A DNA stretch of 64,000 nucleotides. Source: an uncultured Bacteroidales bacterium (lineage in GTDB: Bacteria > Bacteroidota > Bacteroidia > Bacteroidales > F082). The notes under the pieces are model-generated. The model had not been told where the DNA came from and searched no databases. It saw nothing but the letters and a program-made list of their open reading frames with translations. Positions 43,508 to 52,326 of the stretch are shown piece after piece. The translations under genes were made by a program, and so were the position numbers. How positions within the stretch are numbered: position 1 is the stretch's first letter; the number at the start of each line of letters is the position of its first letter. The stretch covers positions 1 to 64,000 of the forward strand of contig ONKQ01000033.1 of assembly GCA_900318465.1 (NCBI GenBank). The letters are read 5' to 3'.

Positions 43508-43708
43508 TCAGTCCGTCTCTTCCAAGAAGAAAATCTCCTCCACAGCCTTCCCGAACACCTGTGCCATCTTCAAGGCCAAGACCGTGGAAGGTACATATCG
43601 CCCTGATTCAATGGCGTTTATTGACTGCCGACTCACACCAATTAGTTTGGCCAGATCTTCTTGCGTGAGGTCCATTTCGGCTCGCGCCACTTTCAAGCGG
43701 TTCTTCAT
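43508..43708 (-). CDS. HTH (Xre/Cro-type) small regulator
   Basis: A 66-residue protein that is a single helix-turn-helix domain: MKNRLKVARAEMDLTQEDLA, then IGVSRQSINAIESGRYVPS. It overlaps the upstream membrane-protein gene by four bases. In this well-known two-gene arrangement the regulator probably controls its own operon. Confidence 0.88.
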   Translation of the reverse strand: MKNRLKVARAEMDLTQEDLAKLIGVSRQSINAIESGRYVPSTVLALKMAQVFGKAVEEIFFLEETD

Positions 43709-44166
43709 TGCGCGCCTCCTTTGTTGAAGCGGAACATGGCTATCTTGAATTTAATCACGAACAGCAAAAGAAACACAAAGAACACCAAATAAGGAATATA
43801 CATATAGATGAAGCCGTAAATCAGCAAGGTGCCAAGTATAAACAATCCTGCCGAGACGTATGTGGACCAAATCAGACTCTGCGAACGAATATACTGCACG
43901 AATTCATCTTCGACCCTTTCCTTGGAAAAACCAATGAAAATCAATGCGATGATCAACAAAGGCATGGCGATGGAGTACATACTCGATTCGGTCATGCGGA
44001 AGAAACCACTCTTATTGTCATCATCAAAAAAGACATCCACATAAAGTGCAGGCATACGGATTGTAATATCGTTAATCACACCCAGTAACAATACCACAAA
44101 AGAAACAATGGCAATCGTCCATCCAATCCATTGGAAATAGTGGGGAAACAAATAGTTTTTCTTCAT
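43705..44166 (-). CDS. Membrane protein paired with the HTH regulator
   Basis: A 153-residue protein with four predicted membrane helices (about 14-33, 66-84, 98-117, 119-138). It is co-transcribed with the downstream HTH gene (ATGA overlap). Proteins of this shape accompany YozG-like regulators in many bacteria; function unknown. Confidence 0.75.
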   Translation of the reverse strand: MKKNYLFPHYFQWIGWTIAIVSFVVLLLGVINDITIRMPALYVDVFFDDDNKSGFFRMTESSMYSIAMPLLIIALIFIGFSKERVEDEFVQYIRSQSLIWSTYVSAGLFILGTLLIYGFIYMYIPYLVFFVFLLLFVIKFKIAMFRFNKGGAQ

Positions 44167-44191
44167 TTTATTATGATTTTGATACGCCTCT

Positions 44192-44272
44192 CGTCATTGC
44201 GAACGAAGCGAAGCAATCCAGTAAAACAATCCAAATCTCTGGATTGCTTCGTCGTTCCTCCTCGCAATGACG
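44192..44272. repeat. CGTCATTGCGAACGAAGC inverted-repeat element
   Basis: An 81-bp element. CGTCATTGCGAACGAAGCGA (44192) to CAATCCAG (44221) pairs with CTGGATTGCTTCG (44239) to CGCAATGACG (44272). The right half recurs inside mfd at 57162-57194. It lies between the membrane protein gene and the TlpA-like pseudogene. Confidence 0.85.
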
Positions 44273-44283
44273 CAAAGCGACAG

Positions 44284-45500
44284 TTATTTTTCCAACAATT
44301 TCAGCAAATCCGCCTCCAATTCTTCTTCCATGCCTTTGCCGAAGCCAATGTGCATCTTCGCTATCTTGCCCTCGCGGTCAAGGAAGTACAGGGTTGGATA
44401 GCCCGAAACGCGGTAAGTATCAGACAGTTCGCGCTCGGAGAAAAGGATGGTGTAAGTAATGCCGCGTTTGGCCAAGAAATCGGCCATTTCATCCTTCTCA
44501 GGGTCGTCAATCGGGTCGATGCCAATCATTTGTCCTTGTATTTCTCGTGCAGGCTCTGCAAAATGGGCATGGCGGCGCAGCACGGGGCGCACGACTTGTA
44601 GAAGAAATCGAGAAGCACCACCTTCCCTTTCAGGTCGGCGAGGCGGATGGTGTCGCCCGCCAGCGTGGGCAGCGACCATTCCGGCGCGGGCGAGCCTTCG
44701 GGGAGCGGTTCGGGTTCCTTGTAGGGTTCGTAATCCTTCAAAATAATATTCTCAGGAATGGATTCCAAAGTCAGTTTCGATTCGTCCACATTCGGGTCGA
44801 AGGAAAGTAACTTGCATTCCTTATATTGATATAAGGTATCCTGTTGTTCCACGACGTCAAAGGCCGTGGCAAATTGGATGGGCAAAAAGTCTTTCTTGTC
44901 AATCCAGAAGTATGTCTCTTGCCGAATGGTCATCATGCCGAAAATGCTGTCAGGCTCCTTATCGGCAGGAGCGAGAATATCAATCAAATAGCAAGGTTTC
45001 CCATCCAATCGGGTTTCCGAAAGGGAATAGGAATAGGTGCTGTCGGCCAACCTTTCCTCATTCGGAAGCGGATAACTGCTTAGATGTGTCAATACGGAGT
45101 AGAACGTGCGGTTGTGCCTTGTCGCGATGATGTCGGCAGCCCAAGGGTCGCACGGCATAATGGTTCCTGTACTGTCATCATAGTTAACGAATTCGTTTCC
45201 AGTATAAAGAAAATGACGGCTGTATTCTGAGTTAAGGTTTTCCTCAAACATGGCGAAAGCCCTGTAATACACGGTGTCGTCAGGGAGTTTTTTGAAATCA
45301 CAGGCATAGCGGTAATGAGTCGTGTCGTTGCCCGACATGTATTTCATCCGCTCTTCAATTTCGTAATGCCCGCCTTGTATGGACTGGCATTTCTGGTAGG
45401 ATTTCCGAAGGACTTCTTCGGCAGTGGGCTGGCTGTTGCAGCCCGCAAGCACGACCGCGACGGCGGCCCATGCCAAAACAGCTTTGATTGAATGTTTCAT
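44284..45500 (-). pseudogene. TlpA-like thioredoxin-family lipoprotein, frameshifted
   Basis: From 45500 the frame encodes a lipoprotein (lipobox VLAGC) with a ~230-residue DUF-like N-terminal part. A TlpA-type thioredoxin domain follows (SPAPEWSLPTLAGD, LDFFYKSCAPCCAAMP with a C-x2-C-C centre). It stops at 44526 after EKYKDK. The rest of the thioredoxin fold (MIGIDPIDDPEKDEMADF ... VSGYPTLYFLDREGKI) continues in another frame to 44284. The junction at about 44520-44535 implies a small deletion. Either a genuine pseudogene or an assembly error; no slippery site is evident. Confidence 0.8.
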
Positions 45501-45581
45501 TTTGCGTTCATTTTAAGTTTGACGCTGCAAAAGTAAAGCAAACTTTCTATATAGACAAATTAATTTGTCATTTTTTTTCGT

Positions 45582-45718
45582 TTTTTTGTTGGCAGGGACT
45601 TATGTCGCCTGCCGAATGGTCTGCCATCCCTACGGGATTCCCTTATGCCAAAAAGTCCCATAGGGACGGTGGATAATAGGCAGGCGGTGAAATGCAATGA
45701 ACCCCTGCCGACAAAAAA
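45582..45718. repeat. GGCAGGG-armed inverted-repeat element
   Basis: A 137-bp element in the 291-base gap 45501-45791. Outer arms TTTTTTGTTGGCAGGG and CCCTGCCGACAAAAAA match at 15 of 16 positions. Inner arms GCCTGCC/GGCAGGC nest inside, with CCATCCCTACGGGATTCCC in the core. It looks like a MITE or dispersed intergenic repeat; no protein is supported. Confidence 0.75.
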
Positions 45719-45791
45719 TGAAACCAAAATCCCAAAAATCCACCAATGCACCCAAATTTTTCCCTATTATTGCAACCAAATTTGAAACGTT

Positions 45792-46655
45792 ATGTCAAAC
45801 GAATCCATCATACAACTTTTTGAAGGTGTCAATATCCGCATGGTTTGGGATGAAAAGGAACAGGAATACTATTTTGCAGTTGCGGACATCGTGCAAGTGC
45901 TGACCGACACAGCTAACCCTCGCGATTATATTAAGAAAATGCTGAAACGCGACGAAGAGTTAAAATTCAGGTGGGGGACAATTTGTCCCCCTACTCGAAT
46001 GAAAGCAGCTGACGGAAAATATTACAAAACCCAAGCCGCCACCTTGGAAGGCATTTTCCGCATCATCCAGTCCATTCCGTCCAAAAAGGCCGAACCGCTC
46101 AAACAATGGCTTGCCGAGGTGGGCAGTCAGCGTGTCGACCAAATGATTGACCCCGAACAGACTTTCCAAATGGCCGTGGCCGACTACCGCCGCCAAGGTT
46201 ATTCCGACCAATGGATCAACGAGCGTATGAAATCCATTATGACCCGCAAAGCCCTCACCGACGAATGGGAACGTGTCGGCATCAAGGAAAAACAGGAGTT
46301 CGCCATCCTCACCAACATCCTTACCAAGGCTTGGAGCGGTATGACAACTGGGCAATACAAGGCTTTCAAAGGCTTGACCAAAGAAAACCTTCGCGACAAT
46401 ATGACCAGCGTCGAAGTGGCACTGAACACTTTGGCGGAGGCTTCCACCCGCGAACTTTCGCAACAGCGCAATCCCAAAGGTTTTGAGCAAAGCAAACAAA
46501 CCGCAAAAGACGGCGGCGGAGTGGCCAAGGCCGCAAGAGACCAATTGGAAAAACAGTTGGGGCGCAGCATCATTTCTCCCGCCAAGGCCAGCGATTACCT
46601 ACAACCCATTGAGGATGTTGAGGTTAAAGAACTGACAGAAAGCACAGAAAAATAA
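45792..46655 (+). CDS. BRO-N domain protein (DinD/phage antirepressor-like)
   Basis: A 287-residue protein. The N-terminal BRO domain covers IIQLFEGVNIRMVWDEKEQE and YFAVADIVQVLTDTANPRDY to about residue 110. The C-terminal half matches DinD-like proteins (EQTFQMAVADYRRQGYSDQW, KAWSGMTTGQYKAFKGL). Such proteins are linked to DNA-damage responses or phage regulation. The function here is unknown. The gene precedes the OPT transporter by 16 bases in the same direction. Confidence 0.8.
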   Translation: MSNESIIQLFEGVNIRMVWDEKEQEYYFAVADIVQVLTDTANPRDYIKKMLKRDEELKFRWGTICPPTRMKAADGKYYKTQAATLEGIFRIIQSIPSKKAEPLKQWLAEVGSQRVDQMIDPEQTFQMAVADYRRQGYSDQWINERMKSIMTRKALTDEWERVGIKEKQEFAILTNILTKAWSGMTTGQYKAFKGLTKENLRDNMTSVEVALNTLAEASTRELSQQRNPKGFEQSKQTAKDGGGVAKAARDQLEKQLGRSIISPAKASDYLQPIEDVEVKELTESTEK

Positions 46656-46671
46656 CACAAATTATAACCCT

Positions 46672-48675
46672 ATGGAAAACGACCAATTCAAACTGCCCGA
46701 GAACGCGCAACGCGAACTGAAACCGGGCGAAGAGTATGAACCCATACTCTCGAAAAACAAAAAGTATCAAGAAGTTACGGTATGGTCGGTGTGCATCGGC
46801 CTGCTGATGACCATCCTGTTTTCGGCTGCCGCCGCCTACCTCGGCCTGAAGGTCGGGCAGGTGTTTGAGGCCGCCATCCCCATCGCCATCATCGCCATCG
46901 GCCTCACGGGACTGACGCGCAAGAACGACGCGCTATCGCAAAACGTCATCATCCAAAGCATCGGCGGCTGCTCGGGCGGCGTGGTGGCCGGTGCCATCTT
47001 CACCCTGCCAGCGCTCTACATCCTGCAAGGCAAGGGCTACCAAATCGAAATCAACTTCTGGCAGGTGTTCATCGCCTCCTTGCTCGGCGGCATCTTGGGC
47101 ATCCTGTTCCTCATCCCCTTCCGCAAGTATTTCGTGAAGGAACAACACGGCAAGTTCCCCTTCCCCGAAGCCACAGCCACGACGCAGGTTTTGGTCAGCG
47201 GACAGAAGAAGGGAAAAGATTCTTTGTTGTTGATTGTCAGCGGCTTGATTGGAGGTTTGTATGACTTCATCGTATCGACTTTCGGCTGGTGGTCGGAGAC
47301 CATCACCACCCGTATGATGGGCTGGGGCGCGGCTTTGGCCGACAAAGCCAAACTGATGCTCAAGGTGAACATGGGCGCGGCTGTTTTAGGCTTGGGCTAC
47401 ATCATCGGCCTGAAATACGCCTTCATCATCTGCTGCGGCTCTATGCTCGTGTGGTTCATCATCATCCCCGGAATGAACCTCATTTGGGGTGACCAAATCA
47501 TCGACCTGATGAACGCGGGCATCACCGCCACCATCGGCTCAATGGCACCCGAAGATATTTTCAAGAACTATGCGCGACACATCGGCATCGGCGGCATCGC
47601 TATGGCAGGTGTCATCAGTATCATCAAGTCGTGGGGCGTGATTAAGTCGTCGGTGGGCCTCGCAGCCAACGAGTTCAAGGGCAAGAAAGCCTCGGTGGAA
47701 GCCGTCGACCGCACGCAACAAGACATTCCCATGAAGACCATCGTCATTGGCATCGTAGCCGTGCTTATCGTCACCTTCCTGTTCTTCTGGTTCGGTGTGG
47801 TGCATAACGTATGGCACGCTTTAATCGGCATTTTGGTCGTGGCCGTAATCGCCTTCCTGTTCACGACGGTGGCCGCCAATGCCATCGCCATCGTGGGCAG
47901 CAACCCCGTGAGCGGTATGACTTTGATGACCTTGATTTTGGCCTCCTTGGTGATGGTCGCCGCTGGATTGAGTGGCCCGCAAGGTATGACCGCCACATTA
48001 ATTATCGGTGGCGTGGTCTGCACCGCTCTGGCCGTGGCCGGAGCCTTCATCACCGACCTGAAAGTGGGCTACTGGATTGGCACAACACCCAAGAAGCAAG
48101 AGATTTGGAAGTTCGTCGGCGTGGCTGTGGCCGCCGCCACTGTCGCTGGCGTGATTATGATTCTGAACAAGGCCTACGGCTTCGTGGGCGACGGAGCCTT
48201 GGTCGCGCCACAAGCCAACGCAATGAGCGCTGTCATCGAGCCGATGATGTCGGGCGGCAGCGCCCCGTGGTTGCTCTACGGTATTGGCGCCGCCATCGCC
48301 TTGATTCTCAACTTCTGCAAGATTCCCGCACTCCCCTTCGCCTTGGGTATGTTCATTCCCATCGACCTCAATGTGCCGCTGCTCATCGGCGGTGCCATCT
48401 CGTGGTTCGTGAGCACCCGCAGCAAGGATCAGAAACTCAACGATGCGCGTTACAACCGTGGCACCCTCATCGCCTCGGGCTTCATCGCCGGCGGTGCCTT
48501 GATGGGTGTGGTGAGCGCCATCCTTAAGTTCGCCAGTGTAGATGCCGTTGCCAAGACCGCCGACGGCACGCCGTTTGCCGAGTTGCCTGTGGCCGGCCTC
48601 ATCGCCTTGGTGATGTATATCGCCATCATCGTGTATATGATTTGGGACTCGAAGCGGGCGAAGGTTGAAGAGTAA
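46672..48675 (+). CDS. OPT family oligopeptide transporter
   Basis: A 667-residue inner-membrane protein with about 15 hydrophobic helices. The OPT signature is visible early (TVWSVCIGLLMTILFSAAAA, YLGLKVGQVFEAAIPIAI) and SIGGCSGGVVAGAIFTLPAL follows. Proton-coupled uptake of oligopeptides is the family role, which fits an organism that secretes several proteases. It ends in a clear terminator at 48710. Confidence 0.93.
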   Translation: MENDQFKLPENAQRELKPGEEYEPILSKNKKYQEVTVWSVCIGLLMTILFSAAAAYLGLKVGQVFEAAIPIAIIAIGLTGLTRKNDALSQNVIIQSIGGCSGGVVAGAIFTLPALYILQGKGYQIEINFWQVFIASLLGGILGILFLIPFRKYFVKEQHGKFPFPEATATTQVLVSGQKKGKDSLLLIVSGLIGGLYDFIVSTFGWWSETITTRMMGWGAALADKAKLMLKVNMGAAVLGLGYIIGLKYAFIICCGSMLVWFIIIPGMNLIWGDQIIDLMNAGITATIGSMAPEDIFKNYARHIGIGGIAMAGVISIIKSWGVIKSSVGLAANEFKGKKASVEAVDRTQQDIPMKTIVIGIVAVLIVTFLFFWFGVVHNVWHALIGILVVAVIAFLFTTVAANAIAIVGSNPVSGMTLMTLILASLVMVAAGLSGPQGMTATLIIGGVVCTALAVAGAFITDLKVGYWIGTTPKKQEIWKFVGVAVAAATVAGVIMILNKAYGFVGDGALVAPQANAMSAVIEPMMSGGSAPWLLYGIGAAIALILNFCKIPALPFALGMFIPIDLNVPLLIGGAISWFVSTRSKDQKLNDARYNRGTLIASGFIAGGALMGVVSAILKFASVDAVAKTADGTPFAELPVAGLIALVMYIAIIVYMIWDSKRAKVEE

Positions 48676-48709
48676 ATTCTTCAACGACAACCCGTTACCT
48701 TAACCATGA

Positions 48710-48738
48710 CCGCCTCAATATCCTTTGAGGCGGTTTTT
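48710..48738 (+). terminator. Terminator of the OPT transporter gene
   Basis: CCGCCTCA (48710-48717) pairs with TGAGGCGG (48726-48733), followed by TTTTT. Confidence 0.92.
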
Positions 48739-48751
48739 GTGTGAAAAAATG

Positions 48752-48781
48752 TTGAACATGAAGATAATTTTTCTAATTTTG
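48752..48781 (+). promoter_or_regulatory. Promoter of the C10 protease gene
   Basis: TTGAAC (48752-48757) and TAATTTTG (48774-48781) form a -33/-7 pair, 36 bases before the ATG at 48817. Confidence 0.6.
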
Positions 48782-48816
48782 TAGGCAAATAGAACAACAC
48801 ATAAAACCTAAACGAT

Positions 48817-51800
48817 ATGAAAAGATTTACGATGATTTTGGCATTGCTGCTGATGATAGCCATGCCAATGATGGCCGAGCGCGTTTCGCCCGAAACTGCC
48901 CAAAAAGTGGCCCAAACATTCCTGAACAACAACGGTGCGAAATCCGCCCAACTGACTGACCTATCGAAGATTGTAGGTTTCCCGAACCTCTACATCTTCA
49001 CTGCCGAGCAAGGTTTCGTGGTGATGGCCGCCGACGACTGCGTGCAACCCATTTTGGGTTATTCGCTGACGGGGAATTTCGTTGCTGAGAACATGCCCGA
49101 AAATGTCCATAGCTGGCTGCAAGGCTACAGCGACGAAATCCAGTTTGCCATCGACAGCAAGGCGAAGGCCACTGCCGAGACCTCAAAACTATGGAAAGAC
49201 CTGATTGACGGCAACAGCAAGGCTGGCAGAGCAACGGCTGTTGTGGACAATCTGCTCACTACCATTTGGGACCAAGACCCATATTACAACGACATGTGTC
49301 CCTATGATTCACAAGCTGGTGAGCGCACTGTCACTGGTTGTGTAGCCACTGCCATGGCTCAAATTATGAGGTATTGGGAACATCCCATCCACGGCACTGG
49401 TTCTTATTCTTATACTCCAGAAACTCACCCAGAGTATGGAGTACAGTCTGCCAATTTTGGCAACACCACTTACAATTGGGACAACATGCCCAACTCCATC
49501 CATTCTTCCAATAATGATATTGCCCAACTGATGTATCATTGTGGTGTTTCTGTTGATATGGATTACAATATTGCAGATAATGGCGGTAGTGGAGCTGTCA
49601 CAGCCTATGTAGCCAATGCCTTGCAAGATTATTTTGATTATCAGCAAAGTACGTTTAAATCCAAGGCATATTATGAAAGCTCATGGGTTTCTATGCTGAA
49701 AACAGAATTGGACAATGGCAGACCATTACAATACAGCGGTAGAGGTTCTGGTGGAGGACATTCCTTCGTATGCTGCGGATATGACAGCGACGACAACTTC
49801 TATTTCAATTGGGGATGGAGCGGACGCAATGATGGTTTCTTTGCTTTGAACAATTTGGTGCCAGGCAGTGGCGGTTCAGGTGGAGCAGGTTACAACTTCA
49901 CACAAAACCAAGGTGCCATTTTCGGCATCCAGCCCAACACACCTTCAATCAATCCACCGACCATTGCAACGGCTGTTGATGGCACTAATGTCACTATCAC
50001 TTGGGATGAAGTCAGCGATGCCGATTCGTATAGACTCTATCGTAATGGCAACCTGATTGCCTCCTCCTTGACCACCACCAGCTATATAGACACCGACCTC
50101 CCTTATGGCGAACATGCCTATCATGTGAAAAGCGTAAAGTCTGACGGCACCATGTCGCTGAAATCCAACATCTCTGTGGCCGTTGTCTCTTTCGACGGTC
50201 CAGTCGCCACCGACCTTACCGCTTCCTTAAATGGCAACACCGTAAATTTGTCATGGACAGCACCTGCTTCAGAAAGCGCCATACTGCAATATGGAAGTGC
50301 GAATCCATCAGGCTATATTGGATTTAGTGGACAAGCCGCATTTTATTGGGCTCAACGCTATCCAGTTGCCACCTTGGCTTCATACGCTGGAATGGCTATC
50401 GACAAGGTTTCCGTCTATTTCGGATATTCAGGCACTTATACGTTGTATATCTACAATGGCGATGAAACAGGGACATCCGATTTGATGTATCAAACTGATT
50501 ATACGGCTTCATCAACGGGTTGGAAAGACATTGATGTTACCAATATTGTGCCCCTTGATTATGCAAGCGATTTATGGGTGGTCATGTATGCGCCCCAAAG
50601 CATTGCTTATCCAGCCGGCTATTGCTCTTATTCAGGCAGTGGGGCGGAGGACGCCGCTTATTATTCCAGTTCAGGAAGCGGCTGGTATTCAATGGGAGAT
50701 AATACATCATGGGTTATGAAAACTTACATCTCCGATGGTACTTTTACTTACAACCTCTATGATGGGACGAACCCGGTCGCTTCAAACATAGAAGGCACCA
50801 GCTACACCGTCAGCAACATTGCCGACAACGCTGTACACCAATACACCGTGAAGACCAACTATTATGATGGCGAGTCATCTGCCTCCAATTTGGTAGGTTT
50901 TGCTGTTGGCACTGTCTCCATCGCCTCGCTTGACATGGCCGCCAACGACCAAATGACCATCACCGAAGGCAGCCAACTCACCGTCAGCGGCACGATGAGC
51001 AACGATAATGCCGAAAACCTCATCATCGAGAATGGTGCCCAGCTCATCCACAACACGGAAGGCGTGAAAGCCACCGTGAAAAAAACCATCGAAGCCTACA
51101 CTGCCGACGACAACGGTTGGAACTTCATCGCCTCGCCCGTCACTGAAAGCTTCGAGCCGAGTACTGACAATGGCTTGCTCGCCAACAATTACGACCTTTA
51201 CTTGTTCAACCAAAGCCAAGACAAGGAATGGCGAAACATCAAAGCCGGTGCTTTCGGCACCATCAACCATAAGACGGGCTACCTTTACGCCAACAACACC
51301 AACACGACACTGACCTTCGCGGGAACATTAGCCGCTACTGCCGAGCCTGCCGATTTGGATTATGACGGCAACGCCACTCTGAAAGGCTTTAACCTCGTTG
51401 GCAATCCCTATCCTTGCAACGCAACAGTTACCAATGACTTCTACATCATCGACGAAAACAACATGGTCTCATTGGCCGAGGAAGGAAGGGAAATCGCGCC
51501 GTGCGAAGGCGTTTTCGTGAAAGCCACGGACACAGACCAAACTGTAACCTTCAGCAAAGCCAATTCCGCAAAAGACACTAACTCAAAGGATTGCTTAGAT
51601 TTGGTCGTCACCCAAGGCAAAGCCAACATCGACCGTGCCCGTGTGCGCTTCGGCGAAGGAATCGGCATGGAGAAGTACGCCCTCGACGGCGACAAAGGCT
51701 CAAAAATCGCCCTTTGGCAAGAAGGACAAGACTTCGCCGTGGCCTATACCAATGGCCAAGATGAAATGCCTCTCAACTTCAAGGCCACCCAAAACGGAAT

Positions 51801-52194
51801 GTATTCCATCAGCATTGAAGCCAACAGCCTCGATTTGGACTATCTCCACCTCATCGACAACCTCACTGGCAACGATGTAGATTTGTTGGTAACTCCTAAC
51901 TACACTTTCGAGGCCAAAACCACAGATTATGCTTCGAGATTCAGGCTGCTGTTTGCGCCCACCGAAGAAATTGAGGTCGCCACAGACGGCTTCGCCTTCT
52001 TCGCCGACGGTCATCTCCATGTCTTCAACCAAGGCGATGCCCGCCTGCAACTCATTGACATGACGGGGCATATCCTCTTCGCCGAAGCCATCCAAGGCAG
52101 CCTTGACAAGGCTCTTGATTTGGTTCCCGGCGTGTATGTCGTCCGCCTCATTTCCGAGAAAGACACCCGCAGCATGAAGATTGTCGTCGACTGA
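48817..52194 (+). CDS. C10 (streptopain-like) cysteine protease, T9SS cargo
   Basis: A 1125-residue secreted protein. Signal peptide 1-20 (PMMAE), then a Spi-type inhibitory prodomain (~22-120). The C10 catalytic domain has C175 in TGCVATAMAQ and H315 in GGGHSFVCCGYD, with FNWGWSG nearby. FN3-like modules (~385-640) and a WNFIASPV beta domain (~690-1030) precede the type-A sorting tail (QLIDMTGHILF ... PGVYVVRLISEKD). The same C-terminal modules occur in the neighbouring S8 protease at 52327. Role: extracellular proteolysis, comparable to SpeB/PrtT family enzymes. Confidence 0.92.
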   Translation: MKRFTMILALLLMIAMPMMAERVSPETAQKVAQTFLNNNGAKSAQLTDLSKIVGFPNLYIFTAEQGFVVMAADDCVQPILGYSLTGNFVAENMPENVHSWLQGYSDEIQFAIDSKAKATAETSKLWKDLIDGNSKAGRATAVVDNLLTTIWDQDPYYNDMCPYDSQAGERTVTGCVATAMAQIMRYWEHPIHGTGSYSYTPETHPEYGVQSANFGNTTYNWDNMPNSIHSSNNDIAQLMYHCGVSVDMDYNIADNGGSGAVTAYVANALQDYFDYQQSTFKSKAYYESSWVSMLKTELDNGRPLQYSGRGSGGGHSFVCCGYDSDDNFYFNWGWSGRNDGFFALNNLVPGSGGSGGAGYNFTQNQGAIFGIQPNTPSINPPTIATAVDGTNVTITWDEVSDADSYRLYRNGNLIASSLTTTSYIDTDLPYGEHAYHVKSVKSDGTMSLKSNISVAVVSFDGPVATDLTASLNGNTVNLSWTAPASESAILQYGSANPSGYIGFSGQAAFYWAQRYPVATLASYAGMAIDKVSVYFGYSGTYTLYIYNGDETGTSDLMYQTDYTASSTGWKDIDVTNIVPLDYASDLWVVMYAPQSIAYPAGYCSYSGSGAEDAAYYSSSGSGWYSMGDNTSWVMKTYISDGTFTYNLYDGTNPVASNIEGTSYTVSNIADNAVHQYTVKTNYYDGESSASNLVGFAVGTVSIASLDMAANDQMTITEGSQLTVSGTMSNDNAENLIIENGAQLIHNTEGVKATVKKTIEAYTADDNGWNFIASPVTESFEPSTDNGLLANNYDLYLFNQSQDKEWRNIKAGAFGTINHKTGYLYANNTNTTLTFAGTLAATAEPADLDYDGNATLKGFNLVGNPYPCNATVTNDFYIIDENNMVSLAEEGREIAPCEGVFVKATDTDQTVTFSKANSAKDTNSKDCLDLVVTQGKANIDRARVRFGEGIGMEKYALDGDKGSKIALWQEGQDFAVAYTNGQDEMPLNFKATQNGMYSISIEANSLDLDYLHLIDNLTGNDVDLLVTPNYTFEAKTTDYASRFRLLFAPTEEIEVATDGFAFFADGHLHVFNQGDARLQLIDMTGHILFAEAIQGSLDKALDLVPGVYVVRLISEKDTRSMKIVVD

Positions 52195-52223
52195 GATTGA
52201 CGCTTCAAATATTGTCAAAATCG

Positions 52224-52260
52224 TTGTGGCTCGACAAGGTTTGTCGAGCCACAATTTTAT
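52224..52260 (+). terminator. Terminator of the C10 protease gene
   Basis: A 14-bp perfect stem TTGTGGCTCGACAA / TTGTCGAGCCACAA with loop GGT, followed by TTTTAT. Confidence 0.9.
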
Positions 52261-52284
52261 TCGCTTCAGTAAGGATTTTTTTCG

Positions 52285-52292
52285 TAATTTTG
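52285..52292 (+). promoter_or_regulatory. -7 box of the second S8 protease gene
   Basis: TAATTTTG, 34 bases before the ATG at 52327, same form as the box upstream of the C10 gene. Confidence 0.55.
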
Positions 52293-52326
52293 CAGCCCAA
52301 TTTGAAAACCAAGAAATCACATTGAT

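Noticed and set aside
45601..45676. Short frame starting MSPAEWSAIPTG
   Set aside because: It lies wholly within the inverted-repeat element 45582-45718 and has no ribosome site.
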